Shown: positions 46,682 through 54,839, counted from the stretch's first letter. The stretch: DNA of 64,000 nt from Thermomonospora echinospora (GCF_900108175.1 NZ_FNVO01000004.1:310001-374000), one strand, 5' to 3'. Numbers and translations: made by a program. The notes: generated by a model not told the origin, from the sequence alone.

Positions 46682-48007
46682 TCAGACGCCGGCCGTCAGC
46701 GCCCGCAACTCGCGGGCAGCGGGCAGGGCGTGCGCCTGATCGGGCAGGTCCTCCGCAACCTTGGCCGCCAGATGCAGCACGCTGCCACGACGCCGATCGC
46801 TCGGGAAGGCCTCGATAACGGTCACGGCATGCTCAAGGCCCGCCTTGACCTCTCGACCCTGAACAAGGGTGATCGCCTGTAGGAGACGGATCTTGGCAAC
46901 GTCTGTCCGCCACTCGGCAGGGTAGGACGCCAATGCTTTTTCCTGGGCGGCCACGGCGGCAGGCTCGCCGAGCATCGTGGACACGTACCCCTCCGCCAGG
47001 TACAGGATCCGCTCTGGCCAGCCCCACAGGCTGCCGGTGTCGGAGACGACCTCTTCGGGCAGTCGCTCGAATGTCGCCCGCATCGCATCGACGGCCTTCT
47101 TCGATCGATCGGCGTCCCCCTGCCGTGCTAGTGCGTAGGCACAATTCTTGTGCGCCTCCACGGCACCGAGCGAGGGCCTTCCCCCAGCGATCCGCACCGC
47201 GTCTTCAGCCAGCAGCAGAGCTGACCGCGTCGGCCGACCGGAGTGTAGGGCGTTGAACGATTCGCGGGCTCGTACCCATGTGGCGATGTCCAGATCCCCG
47301 GAGGCGTCGGCGGCATGCCGGGCGGTCCGCCACCAGCGCCGGGAGGCACCATCGGCGCCAAGGCTGTGCAGGCCGTCCGCCATCAGCGCCAGGAGTCGAG
47401 CGCTGACGCGCAGCAGCCTTGCGCGGGCCGCAGGCTGCGACGTCCGGTCCAGCAGGCGCTGAACATCCGCGACATCGGCGGCCAGGTCCGTGACGAGTTT
47501 GGCCGAGGGAGTGGACACGTAGGTGTGGCCGTACTCCCACGCGACGTGCTCCCACTCACCGATGTCGGCACCTGCGTTGAGCGTGGCCTCCAAGCCGCTG
47601 CGGAGTGGTTCTAGTGAGGAAGCAGGTAGAGCAGCCCCGGCTCCGAGCGAGGCCAGCAGTTGCAGCAGCGCGCGACGCTCCACGTCGTCATCCCCATCAT
47701 CCGGGATCACTGTCGCTTCCAACGTACGTCGCTGCGTCTCTACGGTGAACAGTTCGCCCTCGGGGAGGTCGAACACCTTGGCGTAGGCGGTGCGGTACAT
47801 GGCGGAGATTCCCCCGCCTTCCTCCCACTCCTTGATGTATCCGGCGACGATGACGTGCGAGGGTTTTTGCCGGTCATCGATGGTGTCGAGCAGGAGGCGG
47901 GCCAGCTCGCGGCGGCCCCATCCGCGACGGTCGCGTTCGGTCCGCAGGCGCGCTCCTCTGGCGCGTCCTTCGGGGGTGATTTTGGCTCGTCTCTCGGCTC
48001 GGCTCAT
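46682..48007 (-). CDS. XRE/TPR regulator, copy 2
   Basis: 441 residues. The first 90 match copy 1 almost residue for residue (MSRAERRAKITPEGRARGAR, LARLLLDTIDDRQKPSHVIV), then a different region: DDDVERRALLQLLASLGAGAALPASSLEPLRSGLEATL, followed by TPR-like repeats (DADRSKKAVDAMRATFERLPEE; AAVAAQEKALASYPAEWRTDVAKIRLLQAITLVQG). The middle LLQLLASLGAGA motif is typical of actinomycete XRE/TPR proteins with hidden membrane-like helix. ATG with GGAAGG upstream. Head-to-tail with copy 1, separated by about 250 bases of duplicated non-coding DNA and integrase scar, so the module was duplicated, then the sensor parts diverged or were exchanged. Confidence 0.7.
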   Translation of the reverse strand: MSRAERRAKITPEGRARGARLRTERDRRGWGRRELARLLLDTIDDRQKPSHVIVAGYIKEWEEGGGISAMYRTAYAKVFDLPEGELFTVETQRRTLEATVIPDDGDDDVERRALLQLLASLGAGAALPASSLEPLRSGLEATLNAGADIGEWEHVAWEYGHTYVSTPSAKLVTDLAADVADVQRLLDRTSQPAARARLLRVSARLLALMADGLHSLGADGASRRWWRTARHAADASGDLDIATWVRARESFNALHSGRPTRSALLLAEDAVRIAGGRPSLGAVEAHKNCAYALARQGDADRSKKAVDAMRATFERLPEEVVSDTGSLWGWPERILYLAEGYVSTMLGEPAAVAAQEKALASYPAEWRTDVAKIRLLQAITLVQGREVKAGLEHAVTVIEAFPSDRRRGSVLHLAAKVAEDLPDQAHALPAARELRALTAGV

Positions 48008-48115
48008 GGTGCGCGCACCTTCCGGTCACCCCGCACCCCTGGGGGAGCGGACGTCCCCCCAGGGGGTCGGCCAGTCCCCCTATCATGCCTCTTTAGTTGC
48101 AGCATGTGACGTGAA

Positions 48116-48135
48116 TTCACTGAATGCAGTCACTG
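48116..48135 (-). promoter_or_regulatory. Conserved 20-base motif upstream of regulator copy 2
   Basis: Identical to 46539-46558; same distance to the start codon. Confidence 0.45.
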
Positions 48136-48179
48136 TGGCATTCGGGAGGGATCCTGTACCGGCAAGCGTGGGGATCGGT

Positions 48180-48331
48180 GAGCCCATTCCAGCCTGGCTC
48201 GTGAGCCCTGCATGGTCGGAGCCGGGACGCCTGGCCTGGCCGTGGAAGCGGCCGGAGCCGAAGGCCACGGTGTCAGCCAGGCACGTCCGGCGGCCCGTTG
48301 ACCGGCCAGGACGGCAAGTCGGAAAGAGCTC
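48180..48331 (+). mobile_element. 152-bp MITE, copy B (empty site visible at 46.6 kb)
   Basis: Begins GAGCCCATTCC, ends GGAAAGAGCTC, an 11-base terminal inverted repeat with two mismatches. Same length as copy A at 12295 and about four of five bases identical. It interrupts a duplicated sequence: at 46590-46625 the flanks CAAGCGCGGGGATC and AGCCGTCAGGC are joined directly, while here they are separated by the element. That empty-site comparison supports transposition into the duplicated segment. Confidence 0.75.
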
Positions 48332-48567
48332 AGCCGTCAGGCTGCTTGGCTCGCGCGGTCGGCATCCCGCCACAGGTGGGGCCGCACTGCCTCCGGCGCT
48401 ACTTCGCGACCCTGCTGATCCACCAGGGCGCGAACGTCAGGACCGTGCAACTCGTCCTCGGGCACTCCGACCCGACGTTCACCCTGAACGAGTACGTCGG
48501 GGAACGGCCGGACTCGGGGGAGCGGCCCCGCACGATCGTCGACAAGGCCCTCGGCGCGGTGCCCCGC
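48332..48567 (+). pseudogene. Tyrosine-integrase C-terminal remnant
   Basis: In-frame coding of about 78 residues: IPPQVGPHCLRRYFATLLIH, QGANVRTVQLVLGHSDPTFT, LNEYVGERPDSGERPRTIVD, KALGAVPR. These include HxLRRYFAT (catalytic H-x-x-R), LGHS (second catalytic histidine) and the expected tyrosine in LNEYVGE. No start codon, no stop at the natural end; the frame runs on antisense through yajQ. Left from an integrative element that used this neighbourhood before the AICE. Confidence 0.75.
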
Positions 48568-48648
48568 GGCGGCAGGGTGCCCCATTCGTGCCCTCCCCGG
48601 GCCGCCGGCCGGGCGAAGTGCCAGGCAAGCGGCCCGCAGGAAGATCAT

Positions 48649-49137
48649 CTATCGGTAGTTCACGAACTGCAGCGCCACGTCCAGGTCCTTGCCCTTCAGC
48701 AGCGTGATCACCTGCTGCAGGTCGTCCTTCTTCTTCGAGCTGACCCGCAGCTCCTCACCCTGGATCTGGGCCCGTACGCCCTTCGGCCCCTCATCCCGGA
48801 TGATCTTGCTGATCTTCTTGGCGTTCTCCTGGGAGATGCCCTCCTTGAGCGAGACGCCCAGCTTGTAGACCTTCCCCGACAGCCTCGGCTCGCCGGCCTC
48901 CAGCACCTTCAGCGACACGCCCCGCTTGACCAGCTTGTCCTTCAGCACGTCCAGGATGGCGTTGGCCCGCTCCTCGGTGTTGGCCTGGATCTCGATGGAG
49001 TCTCCCGACCACTTGATCCCCGCGTCGACGTTCCGGAAGTCGAACCGGTTGGCCACCTCCTTGGCGGCCTGGTTGACCGCGTTGTCGACCTCCTGCCGGT
49101 CCAGCTTCGAGACGATGTCGAACGACGAGTCCGCCAC
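48649..49137 (-). CDS. yajQ: YajQ family cyclic-di-GMP/nucleotide-binding protein
   Basis: 162 residues, full length. Begins [20 protein letters not shown] and ends [24 protein letters not shown], both diagnostic of the UPF0234/YajQ family, with two ferredoxin-like repeats between. E. coli and Xanthomonas members bind nucleotides or c-di-GMP, the actinobacterial role being undefined. GTG chosen because AGAGGGG lies eight bases upstream; six more codons upstream are in frame. Upstream neighbour of tRNA-Tyr in many actinobacteria. Confidence 0.92.
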   Translation of the reverse strand: MADSSFDIVSKLDRQEVDNAVNQAAKEVANRFDFRNVDAGIKWSGDSIEIQANTEERANAILDVLKDKLVKRGVSLKVLEAGEPRLSGKVYKLGVSLKEGISQENAKKISKIIRDEGPKGVRAQIQGEELRVSSKKKDDLQQVITLLKGKDLDVALQFVNYR

Positions 49138-49299
49138 GGCACAAACCCCTCTCACTGCTTACAGCCTGTGAGGCCAGTCCAGCCCACGTAGCGACCCACC
49201 CTAGCCAGCCGCCCCCCGCCGCCGAGCCGCACAGCCCTCGATGTCACGAACACCCCGCAGGTCCGCTAAGCTTTCCCCGTCGCCAGAAGACGGCGCCAC

Positions 49300-49381
49300 G
49301 GCGGGTTGCCCGAGTGGCCAATGGGAGCGGACTGTAAATCCGTCGGCTTAGCCTACCCAGGTTCGAATCCTGGACCCGCCA
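49300..49381 (+). tRNA. tRNA-Tyr (anticodon GTA)
   Basis: 82 bases. Acceptor arms GGCGGGT / ACCCGCC, anticodon loop CTGTAAATC with GTA, long class II variable arm CGTCGGCTTAGCCTACC region, T-arm CCAGGTTCGAATCCTGG. No encoded CCA. Its 3' half is the attB site used by the AICE. Confidence 0.95.
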
Positions 49382-49408
49382 CACCACATCGAACGGCCCC
49401 TGACCAGG
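49332..49408 (+). repeat. attL: 77-base direct repeat (tRNA-Tyr 3' half)
   Basis: Identical for 77 bases to 60759-60835 and differing at two positions from 62930-63006. It runs from the anticodon loop through the tRNA end into the 5' arm of the terminator stem. Confidence 0.93.
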
Positions 49409-49431
49409 GATGATCTGGTCGGGGGCCGTTC
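49391..49431 (+). terminator. Terminator of tRNA-Tyr, partly element-supplied
   Basis: Arms GAACGGCCCCTGACCAG and CTGGTCGGGGGCCGTTC pair with one G-T wobble and a 7-base loop. The 5' arm belongs to the att core, the 3' arm to the integrated element. Confidence 0.8.
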
Positions 49432-49615
49432 TCGTTTGTGACCGTGAGTCCCCGCGAGACACCGCCGTTTCCCGCGCCTCCGGGCACGCGTGGGGCACGC
49501 CCGGGGCACGCCCAGATCCGGGAAAGACCTGTTCAAGTCGCTCGTGCGGCGCCTCGGCGTGACTGCGCCCATGCTGCGGCGGCCCGTGCGGTTCTCGCGC
49601 TCGCTCACCAGCGAT

Positions 49616-49925
49616 CCGGAGTGCTCATCCGCGCGAACGGCGCGATGATGTGACAGGCAGGTTCGCGCGGATGAGTGCTCCGGCTCGCGGGGGGCTGGGG
49701 GCTGCGAAGCCCCCGCTTCGGGCACGGTCAGCTGTCCGGCCGGCTAACCGGCAAGCGGGACACGGCTCGTGCTGGTGGCCTGGTGCTGGATCGCAGCTCG
49801 GCTTCATGACGCGCGCTCGGAGGGGGCGGCCGTGACCGGGCTGCGAGCCGGGACCGGACGGAACAGGCCGCATGCCCGGCTCGCAGAGCCGGGCGCGGCC
49901 GCCCGGCGCCCGCGCAGCGGGCGCC
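49616..49925. other. Hairpin-rich non-coding region, candidate transfer or replication origin
   Basis: Four inverted repeats in 310 bases: 23-base arms at 49616-49638 and 49661-49683 (21 of 23 paired, 22-base loop); GGGGGCT/AGCCCCC at 49697-49714; CTGCGAGCCGGG/CCCGGCTCGCAG at 49841-49852 and 49875-49886; GGCGCCCG/CGGGCGCC at 49905-49925. No gene fits in 49432-50186. In AICEs a structured clt or origin often lies in such a gap. Confidence 0.5.
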
Positions 49926-50186
49926 CTTGAAGACGTAATGAAAGTTCTCATCGGCGCCTTGGTCGCCGTGAGTTGCTCGCGTCCCTCCTGGTTTGTCGGG
50001 TCTCTCCAATCGCGCTGATATCCGGCGTCGCCGTGCTCACCATGGGAGCGGGGGAAGCTCCTCGCCTGCTCCCTGATTGCGCAGCGTAGTTTCCTGCCGG
50101 TCGCACCAGGTGGCTGTCACTTTTTCTCCTTGATCGCATCTAGCCCGGCCTTATGTTCCTGCTGCGCATCCAGTGCGGAGGACGGA

Positions 50187-50471
50187 ATGACCGAGGCGAA
50201 AAGACACCTTGAAGAGCTGGGCACGGCGCTCACCGAGGCGGGATTCAAGGTCCGCGTGGTGGTCGGTGATCCCCCTGTGCTTCACGTGGCGGGAGTGGGA
50301 ACGGCCGAACTGGCGGAGCAGATCGGCTGTCGCGTGAACCCGCTAGACGGCCAGTTGTGGTTTCAGTGGGTCGCTCTGGAGGTTTTCCTCGGTCGCGCCT
50401 CCGATGTGCCGGATGTGGTGGAGCGGATCAAATATATCGTCCATTCGCAGACATCCGGAGGGAGTGACTGA
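50187..50471 (+). CDS. AICE hypothetical protein, 94 residues
   Basis: GGAGG six bases before ATG. Starts MTEAKRHLEELGTALTEAGFKVRVV and includes GVGTAELAEQIGCRVNPLDGQLWFQWV; alpha/beta pattern, no known motif. Coupled by an overlapping stop/ATG to the next gene. First gene of a three-gene set of small unknown proteins in the element. Confidence 0.6.
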   Translation: MTEAKRHLEELGTALTEAGFKVRVVVGDPPVLHVAGVGTAELAEQIGCRVNPLDGQLWFQWVALEVFLGRASDVPDVVERIKYIVHSQTSGGSD

Positions 50472-50845
50472 TGGCACGGGCGGTGGACCCGGACGGCTCG
50501 GCCATGCAGCAGGATGGCGGCAACCTGATCAGCCGTCATTTGAACGCGGCCTTTGGTTCACGGCGGTTGCATCTGGCGGCGTTGGATGCGGCGATCGTGG
50601 CCGATCCGCATGGGCTGGCGTGTGGCGTGGTGAGCGGCGAAGGCTCCACGCCGGTGCTCAAGATCATCAGGGAAGACCGTCCGGGCCTATCGGTCGACGT
50701 CGGATGTGACCGGGTGGCGGGCCGGTGGTGGTTCCTGGTGGAGCCGGGTGGGGAGGGCGTGACCCCAGTGGACGAGGTCGAGCGCGCCCCTGAGGTGCTG
50801 GCCAGGATTCTCGGCCGGGATGGGGCGAGTGATGCCAACCGGTAG
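50471..50845 (+). CDS. AICE hypothetical protein, 124 residues
   Basis: ATG shares one base with the preceding stop. Contains a beta-rich core (HGLACGVVSGEGSTPVLKII, then VAGRWWFLVEPGGEGVTPVD) with a helix at the end (VERAPEVLARILG). No known family. Overlaps the following gene by 26 bases. Confidence 0.55.
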   Translation: MARAVDPDGSAMQQDGGNLISRHLNAAFGSRRLHLAALDAAIVADPHGLACGVVSGEGSTPVLKIIREDRPGLSVDVGCDRVAGRWWFLVEPGGEGVTPVDEVERAPEVLARILGRDGASDANR

Positions 50846-51134
50846 GGCCGGTTCGGAGATGGACCGCAGAATGGCCAAGGCATTGGCCGATCCTTTGGTG
50901 CGCGTCGGCTCCATCCATCACATCAAGCCCGGATCGCTGTATGAGGCGGAGGTGCCGGGCGGTATACAGCTCGCGGTCTTCACCTTCTCCTGGATGGAGC
51001 CTGGCCCTGACCCGGTGAACGGACCGCCCAACGTGGTCGCGATGAACCTGCATGTCCCGGCGACGCTCCTGCATATCGCTCACCGTGAGCTGGCGCAGCT
51101 CAACCCCTGCCCACAGAGAGCACGGCGTCGATGA
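50820..51134 (+). CDS. AICE hypothetical protein, about 104 residues
   Basis: Begins within the previous gene; in-frame ATGs at 50820, 50832 and 50859 make the exact start uncertain, the last one giving MDRRMAKALADPLVRVGS. Sequence GSLYEAEVPGGIQLAVFTFSWMEPGPDPVNGP suggests a beta fold. Unknown function. A further ATG overlapping its stop opens a 69-residue frame (MIRRPLCAVLGTALIAAAPN) resembling a signal peptide, which I do not count as a gene. Confidence 0.5.
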   Translation: MGRVMPTGRAGSEMDRRMAKALADPLVRVGSIHHIKPGSLYEAEVPGGIQLAVFTFSWMEPGPDPVNGPPNVVAMNLHVPATLLHIAHRELAQLNPCPQRARRR

Positions 51135-51404
51135 TTCGCCGGCCTCTCTGCGCCGTCCTCGGAACGGCGCTCATAGCGGCGGCACCGAACCCGCCGGGCC
51201 TGCCGTCGCGCTCGGGCACGCAGAGCGGCAGAAGGCTCCTCCGGGGGTGCGGCGGGCAACCCCGCCGTGTCAGCCCCGCACCTCCGGAGGTTCCAACTCG
51301 GGGGAAGCCGACGACGGATGAAGGGAGGCGGCCTATGTAGCCACTCAAGCAGATCCATCGAGCCGCGAAGAAGAAGGGTCAACCGAGAAGCAGGAGGCAA
51401 ACCC

Positions 51405-51881
51405 ATGACGATGGTCGAGATGGAGCAGGTCGAGCAGGTCAAGGACCCCCGGACCCTGGTCACCCCGGAGATGTTCGAGCAGATGGTGGACGACGTCGTC
51501 GTCTTCGACAAGGTCACCCGGCCCTACGCGGAGGCGGGCGTGGAGCAGTTCCTCGTCTTCCTCAAGGCGTGGGGCGACACGATGCGCGAGGTCGGCGGCG
51601 ACCCGCGCGCCTGGGTGAAGTTCGCCCCGTCCCCGGCGGTGGACAAGATCTGGCACCGGTCCATGATGCGCACCCGCAACTTCGAAGCGGTATGCGAGAT
51701 GGTGGCGGGCCGGTACATGCACCACCTCCCGATCATGGACGAGGACATCCGGTCGGGTGCCGCGTCCGAGCGCGGCCTGACGGCGATGCGCGCCACCGGG
51801 TACCGGGTCGATCTGGAATGGTGGATGGACGGCGAGTCCTGCTGCCCGGAGAACTGCGCCCAACCGCCGCTGATCGACTGA
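51405..51881 (+). CDS. Glycine-rich-domain-like (GRDP/DUF1399-like) protein, AICE cargo
   Basis: 158 residues. AGGAGG nine bases before ATG. The central block PAVDKIWHRSMMRTRNFEAVCEMVAGRYMHHLP resembles the VDxxWHxHxxxTRxYxxFC...GRFxHH pattern of GRDP-like proteins, a poorly understood family. C-terminus has a CCPENC cluster. The gene is followed at 12 bases by an APH-like kinase, likely the same operon. Cargo rather than transfer function. Moderately sure of the resemblance. Confidence 0.5.
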   Translation: MTMVEMEQVEQVKDPRTLVTPEMFEQMVDDVVVFDKVTRPYAEAGVEQFLVFLKAWGDTMREVGGDPRAWVKFAPSPAVDKIWHRSMMRTRNFEAVCEMVAGRYMHHLPIMDEDIRSGAASERGLTAMRATGYRVDLEWWMDGESCCPENCAQPPLID

Positions 51882-51893
51882 CAGGGATGATCC

Positions 51894-52700
51894 ATGCGTA
51901 GCGACTGGTCCGACCTTCCTCGGGAGATCAGAGGTGGGATCGCGGCCCACACTGGGCGGATCGACCGCATCGAGCCGGCGCCGACCGGCAACCATGCGGA
52001 CCTTGCCTCCACGCTGTACACGGCGGACGGTCCCGTGTTCGTCAAGGCCGCCCGCAAGCAGGGGGACCAGGACGGGCCCGAGGTCCGGTCGCTGCGCTGG
52101 GAAGCCGCGATCAACCCTCACGTCAACGAGTTCGCCCCCCGGCTCCTGTGGCAGGCAGAGGCCGGGGGGTGGCTCGCCCTTGGCTTCGAACACGTGCGGG
52201 GGCGGCATGCCGACTTCACCCCCGGCTCCGCTGACCTGGAGTTGCTAGCAAAGGTCATCCAGACGTTCCAAGGCATGCAGGCTCCCGAGGTCCTCGCGGG
52301 TAAGCGAGTCGAACGGCGCTGGGAGTCGGTGGCCGACGACGTATCTCCTCTGGCGGGGCACACCCTCCTGCATTCTGATCTCAATCCCGCGAACCTCCTG
52401 ATAGCCGACGATGGTCGGGTGCGGGTTGTGGACTGGGCGTTCGCCGCGCGTGGCGCTGCCTTCGTCGAGCTGGCCTTGGTGGTGCCATGGCTCCTCAAGG
52501 CGGGTCACAGCCCGGCTCAGGCTGAGGCATGGGTGTCCCGCTTTTCCTCGTGGGCTGATGCAGACAGCGCGCACATCGACCTGTTCGCCCGCGTCTTCGC
52601 CGACAAATGGCGGATCAACCTGGCCTTTCATGGGAATGCTGCGTGGGCTGTCGAACACGCTGCCGCCGCTCGTCGGTGGGCCGATTACCGGACCAGGTGA
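51894..52700 (+). CDS. Aminoglycoside-phosphotransferase-like kinase (AICE cargo)
   Basis: 268 residues. Catalytic loop LLHSDLNPANLLI (HxDxxxxN) near residue 160 and metal-binding VVDWAFAARG near 180 place it in the APH/choline kinase superfamily. N-terminal lobe holds VFVKAARK, the ATP-lysine strand. It could phosphorylate an aminoglycoside, a homoserine-like substrate or another small molecule; this cannot be told from the sequence, and resistance should not be assumed. ATG start, GGGATG region upstream. Confidence 0.75.
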   Translation: MRSDWSDLPREIRGGIAAHTGRIDRIEPAPTGNHADLASTLYTADGPVFVKAARKQGDQDGPEVRSLRWEAAINPHVNEFAPRLLWQAEAGGWLALGFEHVRGRHADFTPGSADLELLAKVIQTFQGMQAPEVLAGKRVERRWESVADDVSPLAGHTLLHSDLNPANLLIADDGRVRVVDWAFAARGAAFVELALVVPWLLKAGHSPAQAEAWVSRFSSWADADSAHIDLFARVFADKWRINLAFHGNAAWAVEHAAAARRWADYRTR

Positions 52701-52863
52701 CAGCCCCCGGCGTCCCATTGACCCACCGTCCCCTTAGGTGCTCAACGGGTGCTTTGCGTGGTTTCCCTGCCGCATGCTTGAGTGGGCAGGGACAGCCGTC
52801 GTGCTGGTGCCTGCAAGATTCCAGCTGAGGTTCTCGCAGGTAAGGGCGCCGGTTCGGCTGGCA

Positions 52864-52907
52864 CTGTCACTTTTACTGACAGCGATCGTCATCGCGGCAC
52901 GTAAGTT
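52864..52907 (+). promoter_or_regulatory. Promoter/operator of the AICE XRE gene
   Basis: CTGTCA (52864-52869) and TGACAG (52877-52882) form an inverted repeat. A TAAGTT -10 box at 52902-52907 lies seven bases before the GTG, giving a leaderless start as in the Clp N-domain operon. Confidence 0.45.
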
Positions 52908-52913
52908 GCCAGT

Positions 52914-54152
52914 GTGGCGAAAGGAGTGCCCCGCGTGGGTGATCAGATGACCATGGGCAAGCGCGTGGCGCGTGCGCGCAAGCGCAAGGGCTGGGATCAG
53001 GCGACGCTCGCGCAGGCCATGGACCGCTCGGTCAGTTGGGTAACCAAGATCGAGAATGGGCGGTTGCCGCTTGACCGGGCGAGTGTGGTCGCCAAGCTCG
53101 CCCAAGTCCTAGAGGTAGAGGTTGCGGAACTGACCGGACAGCCCTACCGGCATGAGACGGCTGAACTCGACTCCGGTCATGCGACGATTCCGGAACTGCG
53201 GCTGGCGCTGCAGCAGGCGACCATGCCCGGCGGTGCCGCGATGATCGGGGAGCGTGACCCGGCTCCGCTGGCCGAACTGGCGGGACAGGTCACGGTGGCG
53301 GAGAAGTTGCGCCAGGACGCGCGTTTCTCGGCGCTGGGTGACATCCTCCCCAAGATCATCAATGATCTGACCTTGCACACGGCGGGCCTGACCGGCGCCG
53401 ATCGCGACCGTGCTGAGGCGCTGATGCTGCGTGCCTGCCACATGGCTCGGGTCACCTCCAACCTCCTCGGTCATCATGACCTCGGCTGGACCGCCGTCCA
53501 GCGGGAACTGGTGGCGGCCGAAAGGGTGGGATCGCCCGAACTGGTCGCGGCGTCCGCGTGGGACCTGTGCGGGGTGTGGCTGCATGAGACTGCGCTCGAC
53601 GGCGCCAAGTCGGCGGCGCTGGCGGCCCTCGACGACATCGACGAACACATGGGGGCAGGTGACCCGAACCTGCGGGCGCTCTGGGGCGCGCTGCATCTCC
53701 GGGCCGCGGTGGCCTACTCACGCTTGTTGGACCGGCAGGAAGCGGAGAGCCACCTGAGTGAGGCTCAGCGGGTGGCGGAGGAACTCCCGGCGGACGGCAA
53801 CGTGTTCCAGACCCAGTTCAACCGCGTGAACACCCGCATTCACGCCGTTGAGATCAGCCTCGAACTAGGCCGTCCCCGCGAGGTGACCTCGCGGGCGGAA
53901 CAGGTGGAGGTCTCCGAGATCGCTTCGGGGGAGCGGCAGGCGCACTACTGGACGTGCCGCGCGGCCGGGATGGCGATGAACCGCAAGGAAGACAAGGCGG
54001 TCGAAGCGCTCCTCACCGCTGATCGGATCGCGCCCCAGCATGTTCGGAACCGGCCGCTGGTGCGCAACCTCGTCCGCGACCTCCGGAGCAGTGGCCGGCA
54101 CTCCAAGGGACCGCAGATCCGCGCCCTGGCGGCGCGCATGCGACTGGACTGA
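52914..54152 (+). CDS. XRE/TPR regulator of the AICE
   Basis: 412 residues. HTH at about residues 14-70: MGKRVARARKRKGWDQATLAQAMDRSVSWVTKIENGRLPLDRASVVAKLAQVLEVEVAEL. Then TPR-like helical repeats (DLGWTAVQRELVAAERVGSPELVAASAWDLCGVWLHETALDGAKSAALAALD). Distinct in the N-domain from the chromosomal pair at 45-48 kb. Such regulators control AICE activation or cargo. GTG start; ATGs at codons 12 and 14 are possible. Confidence 0.75.
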   Translation: MAKGVPRVGDQMTMGKRVARARKRKGWDQATLAQAMDRSVSWVTKIENGRLPLDRASVVAKLAQVLEVEVAELTGQPYRHETAELDSGHATIPELRLALQQATMPGGAAMIGERDPAPLAELAGQVTVAEKLRQDARFSALGDILPKIINDLTLHTAGLTGADRDRAEALMLRACHMARVTSNLLGHHDLGWTAVQRELVAAERVGSPELVAASAWDLCGVWLHETALDGAKSAALAALDDIDEHMGAGDPNLRALWGALHLRAAVAYSRLLDRQEAESHLSEAQRVAEELPADGNVFQTQFNRVNTRIHAVEISLELGRPREVTSRAEQVEVSEIASGERQAHYWTCRAAGMAMNRKEDKAVEALLTADRIAPQHVRNRPLVRNLVRDLRSSGRHSKGPQIRALAARMRLD

Positions 54153-54181
54153 GGGACTCCAGCCAACCCACGGGGCGAGGC

Positions 54182-54424
54182 GTGGGCGGAGCCACCTCGC
54201 GGCGATCCATCGGCACCTACTCGAACGCGCAGATGTCGGCACGGATAGCAGCAAGAGGGGTAACGGCCACCACCAAGACGGGGCTTACCGACTTCGAACG
54301 GCAGAGGCTTCTGAAAGAGCTGGCGGACATCTCGGCGGAGGTGGCTGCGACTCAACGTCGCATGGCCAAGCTCTCTACCAAGCTCAGAGATCCTTCGTCC
54401 GCTCCTCAAGTTCGTCCAGCCTGA
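54182..54424 (+). CDS. AICE small coiled-coil protein
   Basis: 80 residues. The second half LTDFERQRLLKELADISAEVAATQRRMAKLSTKL is a heptad-like helix, found in many AICE small proteins. GTG start, no good ribosome-binding site. Overlaps the convergent GntR gene at its 3' end by 40 bases. Low certainty of the N-terminus. Confidence 0.4.
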   Translation: MGGATSRRSIGTYSNAQMSARIAARGVTATTKTGLTDFERQRLLKELADISAEVAATQRRMAKLSTKLRDPSSAPQVRPA

Positions 54425-54764
54425 GGTTCTGCTGCCGGAGATGCTCCCTGATCTCCTGGAGCTGATTCCAGATGAGCGTGAACTCCTGGGAAGGCTCGTG
54501 GGGAGCGTCTCCGGCTTCCTCGTCTCCTGGGCGCGCGATCACGACACTCGGCGATCCCTGCCTGCTCATGATGAGGCCCTCCTCGCGGAGAACTGTGAGG
54601 GCTCGCTCGATCGTGGCTCCGGCCACGCCGAACCGCTCCCTGAGCGTGGCTATGGACGGGAACGGCTCCCCCACCTGGTGGCGACCTGCCGCGATATCCG
54701 CCCTCAGCTCGTCGGCGATGCGCACATAGACCTTGCGGCGGTCTGTGGGTTCTCGTTTCCCCAT
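54384..54764 (-). CDS. GntR-family repressor of the AICE (KorSA-like)
   Basis: 126 residues. HTH of the GntR type: RIADELRADIAAGRHQVGEPFPSIATLRERFGVAGATIERALTVLREEGLI at about residues 14-64, then a short C-terminal helix (EFTLIWNQLQEIREHLRQQNLRLDELEERT) likely for dimerisation. In pSAM2 KorSA, a GntR protein, represses the pra activator and keeps the element quiescent. Start at MGKREPTDRR chosen as in relatives; upstream in-frame ATGs would put the operator inside the gene. Divergent from the spdA-like/traB genes over palindrome 54840-54858. Confidence 0.75.
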   Translation of the reverse strand: MGKREPTDRRKVYVRIADELRADIAAGRHQVGEPFPSIATLRERFGVAGATIERALTVLREEGLIMSRQGSPSVVIARPGDEEAGDAPHEPSQEFTLIWNQLQEIREHLRQQNLRLDELEERTKDL

Positions 54765-54839
54765 GTCAGCAGCATAGCGGCCCATCTCAGGTTCGTGGGT
54801 TTCTAGGAAAGTTCTGGCCAAGTGGTTTGCTTTCCTGCT

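Noticed and set aside
51131-51340. 69-residue frame with a signal-peptide-like start, overlapping the preceding stop (ATGA)
   Set aside because: Only the first 20 residues look natural; the rest is Arg/Pro/Gly-rich shadow. Coupling is suggestive but not enough.
52864-52882. LexA-type SOS box
   Set aside because: CTGTCA-N7-TGACAG has the wrong half-sites for the actinobacterial SOS box (GAAC-N4-GTTC).
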